In this document: in pieces, positions 7,253 to 8,320 of the stretch
Position numbering within the stretch: position 1 is the stretch's first letter
How the letters are laid out: each line of letters begins with the position of its first letter
NCBI GenBank assembly: GCA_046590885.1
Contig: JBKJTS010000080.1
Span: 1-8,320 of the forward strand
Origin: Ga0077554 sp046590885
Lineage (GTDB): Bacteria; Pseudomonadota; Gammaproteobacteria; Ga0077554; Ga007554
DNA: 8,320 nt
Reading direction: 5' to 3'
Program-made: the position numbers and the translations under genes
The notes under the pieces: model-generated
Told to the model about the DNA's origin: nothing
The model's database searches: none
The model's input: the letters and a program-made list of their open reading frames with translations, nothing else

Positions 7253-7972
7253 TTATAGGGTGTGCCCCAACATAAAAAAAATGCCGCTGGTCAGAGCGGT
7301 CAGGCTGACACAGACGGCGGAAAGCTTGATGGGATGCAAGCGTGACCACAGCAGCAGGCCGGTGATCGACAGCACGATGAATGCGCCAGCGATGGTGTCC
7401 GCCAGCAGTACCCAGAATGCATTGACGCCCACTGACATGTGCAGCCGTGTAAGCATGCCGATAGGGGTCGCATTCCGCGTCTCAACCGTGATAAAGCGAT
7501 TGCCAACGAAATACTCAGCTATGAAGCCCAGGTGCGGGCTGTTCAAGTTGAAGTTCCAGCGCACGGGCTGAACAACCTCGCGATTGAGCCACGTAACAGT
7601 CTTGGGCGGGTCGATCTTGATGATCGTATGCGTGCTGGCGAAATTCAGTTCATCTTGCAGCCACGCGGCTATCTGATCAGGGTTTTTGAACTCGCGCTCC
7701 GGCAACTGCAGTTGTGCACTGCTCTGCACCATTTTTTCAATCGGTATTTTCAGAATCGCTCGATGATTTAGTAGAATACCGGTCGCCCCAAACAGGAAGC
7801 CAAGCAGCGCGCCCCATAGTCCCACCCACATGTGAATGCGCCGCAACCAAACCAGAAAGGCTATCCTTTTGCGTCGCCGCTGTTGGGCGCGCGTGGCAAT
7901 CTCCGATTCGCGTTGAGAGGTGCTGAACCCTTCGATTTGTGGAGTGCTAACCCCCTCAATGACCGTGTTCAT
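7253..7972 (-). CDS. PepSY-associated transmembrane protein, siderophore-locus type
   Basis: This 239-residue inner-membrane protein has a polar, Arg/Lys-rich N-terminus (about 1-40, with RRRKR at 32-36). A first helix at about 47-68 starts in RRIHMWVGLWGALLGF, and a periplasmic part of about 110 residues follows. Two C-terminal helices lie at about 184-209 and 217-235. The RRIHMWVGLWG and LLNHR segments and the later RLHMSVG are typical of PepSY-associated TM proteins, which often sit beside TonB receptors and are suspected of ferric-siderophore reduction in or at the periplasm. His47, His70 and His178 lie at or near membrane boundaries and could bind metal or heme; that is inference. It starts 13 nt after the receptor stop with GGAAGG 6 nt before the ATG, so it belongs to the receptor transcript. 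No symbol is assigned. Confidence 0.8.
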   Translation of the reverse strand: MNTVIEGVSTPQIEGFSTSQRESEIATRAQQRRRKRIAFLVWLRRIHMWVGLWGALLGFLFGATGILLNHRAILKIPIEKMVQSSAQLQLPEREFKNPDQIAAWLQDELNFASTHTIIKIDPPKTVTWLNREVVQPVRWNFNLNSPHLGFIAEYFVGNRFITVETRNATPIGMLTRLHMSVGVNAFWVLLADTIAGAFIVLSITGLLLWSRLHPIKLSAVCVSLTALTSGIFFMLGHTL

Positions 7973-7978
7973 TATTAG

Positions 7979-7984
7979 CCTTCC
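7979..7984 (-). promoter_or_regulatory. Ribosome binding site of the PepSY gene
   Basis: GGAAGG on the minus strand lies 6 nt before the ATG at 7970-7972 and directly follows the receptor stop codon. It fixes the start and shows that the two genes are cotranscribed. Confidence 0.7.
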
Positions 7985-7985
7985 C

Positions 7986-8320
7986 TCAGAATTTAACGCG
8001 CAGGCTCAGCTCTGCCGCAAGCGGCGGGCCGGGCAGAATGAGGTTGTCGTGGCTGCCGTGGCTGGATATGATGTGTTTCTTGTCGGTGATGTTCTTGAAG
8101 TTCACTCCCAGCTCGTAGCGCCCGACTTTATAGCTGCCGGCCAGATCCGCCGTAAGGTACGAAGGCAGGGTGACCAAGTTGGTCAGCGACGTGAAACGCT
8201 CGCCCACATAGTTGAGGCCGCCACCCAGGCTAAAGCCGCTGCCTAGATCCTTCATGGCCCAGACAAATCCCGAGTGGCGCGGTGTGAGTGAGGGCATCTT
8301 GCCCAGCGCCGACACCGATA
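7986..8320 (-). CDS. TonB-dependent siderophore receptor, C-terminal fragment
   Basis: Only the last 111 or so residues are in the window; the gene enters from the right edge. The fragment is the end of a 22-strand outer-membrane barrel: alternating hydrophobic strands, SLGGGLNYVGERF, LPSYLTADLAGSYKVG, YELGVNFKNITDKKHI (the NLxDKxY-like block), then NLILPGPPLAAELSLRVKF. The C-terminal phenylalanine is the usual signal for barrel insertion. The LPGxP...LSLRxxF ending is typical of ferric-siderophore receptors of the FhuA/FhuE/FpvA group. Position next to the pvs genes suggests that it takes up ferric vibrioferrin, as PvuA/PsuA do in Vibrio and XsuA in Xanthomonas. The N-terminal plug and TonB box are not visible, so neither substrate nor an N-terminal signalling domain can be judged. 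Confidence 0.88.
   Translation of the reverse strand, partial: SVSALGKMPSLTPRHSGFVWAMKDLGSGFSLGGGLNYVGERFTSLTNLVTLPSYLTADLAGSYKVGRYELGVNFKNITDKKHIISSHGSHDNLILPGPPLAAELSLRVKF

Overview
The window holds most of a vibrioferrin-type, NRPS-independent siderophore (NIS) locus. All seven genes lie on the minus strand with almost no intergenic space. In transcription order (high to low coordinates) they are: the C-terminal end of a TonB-dependent outer-membrane receptor (7986-8320), a PepSY-type membrane protein (7253-7972), an ATP-grasp ligase (pvsA, 5949-7157), an IucA/IucC NIS synthetase (pvsB, 4105-5952), an MFS exporter (pvsC, 2936-4108), a second IucA/IucC synthetase (pvsD, 1082-2914) and a PLP-dependent fold-III decarboxylase (pvsE, 1-1085, running off the left edge). 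The order ATP-grasp / NIS / MFS / NIS / decarboxylase is that of pvsABCDE of Vibrio parahaemolyticus and the related xss operon of Xanthomonas. This order, more than any single motif, is the basis for the name.

The genes fit one pathway. Vibrioferrin is built from citrate, ethanolamine (derived from serine), L-alanine and 2-oxoglutarate. In the accepted scheme the PvsD-type synthetase joins citrate and serine, PvsE decarboxylates the seryl part, PvsA adds alanine and PvsB adds 2-oxoglutarate. PvsC exports the product and a TonB-dependent receptor brings ferric siderophore back in. The PepSY protein between receptor and biosynthesis genes is not part of the classical pvs set; a role in iron release or membrane handling of the siderophore is an inference. 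No ABC importer (pvuBCDE-like) is visible in the window.

Regulation can be read from the 95-bp gap 7158-7252, the only gap with room for a promoter. A 19-bp site at 7171-7189 matches the classical Fur consensus at 15 of 19 positions. It lies just upstream of the pvsA ribosome binding site and just downstream of a TAAAAT -10-like element, so the pvs genes are probably an iron-repressed operon with their own start. Downstream, three junctions (pvsA/B, pvsB/C, pvsD/E) share a 4-nt ATGA stop-start overlap. pvsC/D instead has a 21-nt spacer with a strong AGGAGG.

The organism is a Gram-negative bacterium (TonB-dependent outer-membrane receptor, Fur box), very likely a proteobacterium. Mixed, moderately GC-rich codon use and the style of the receptor C-terminus would suit a Burkholderiales member, but this is a weak guess. 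There are no RNA genes, CRISPR arrays or mobile elements, and no gene-free stretch longer than 95 bp.
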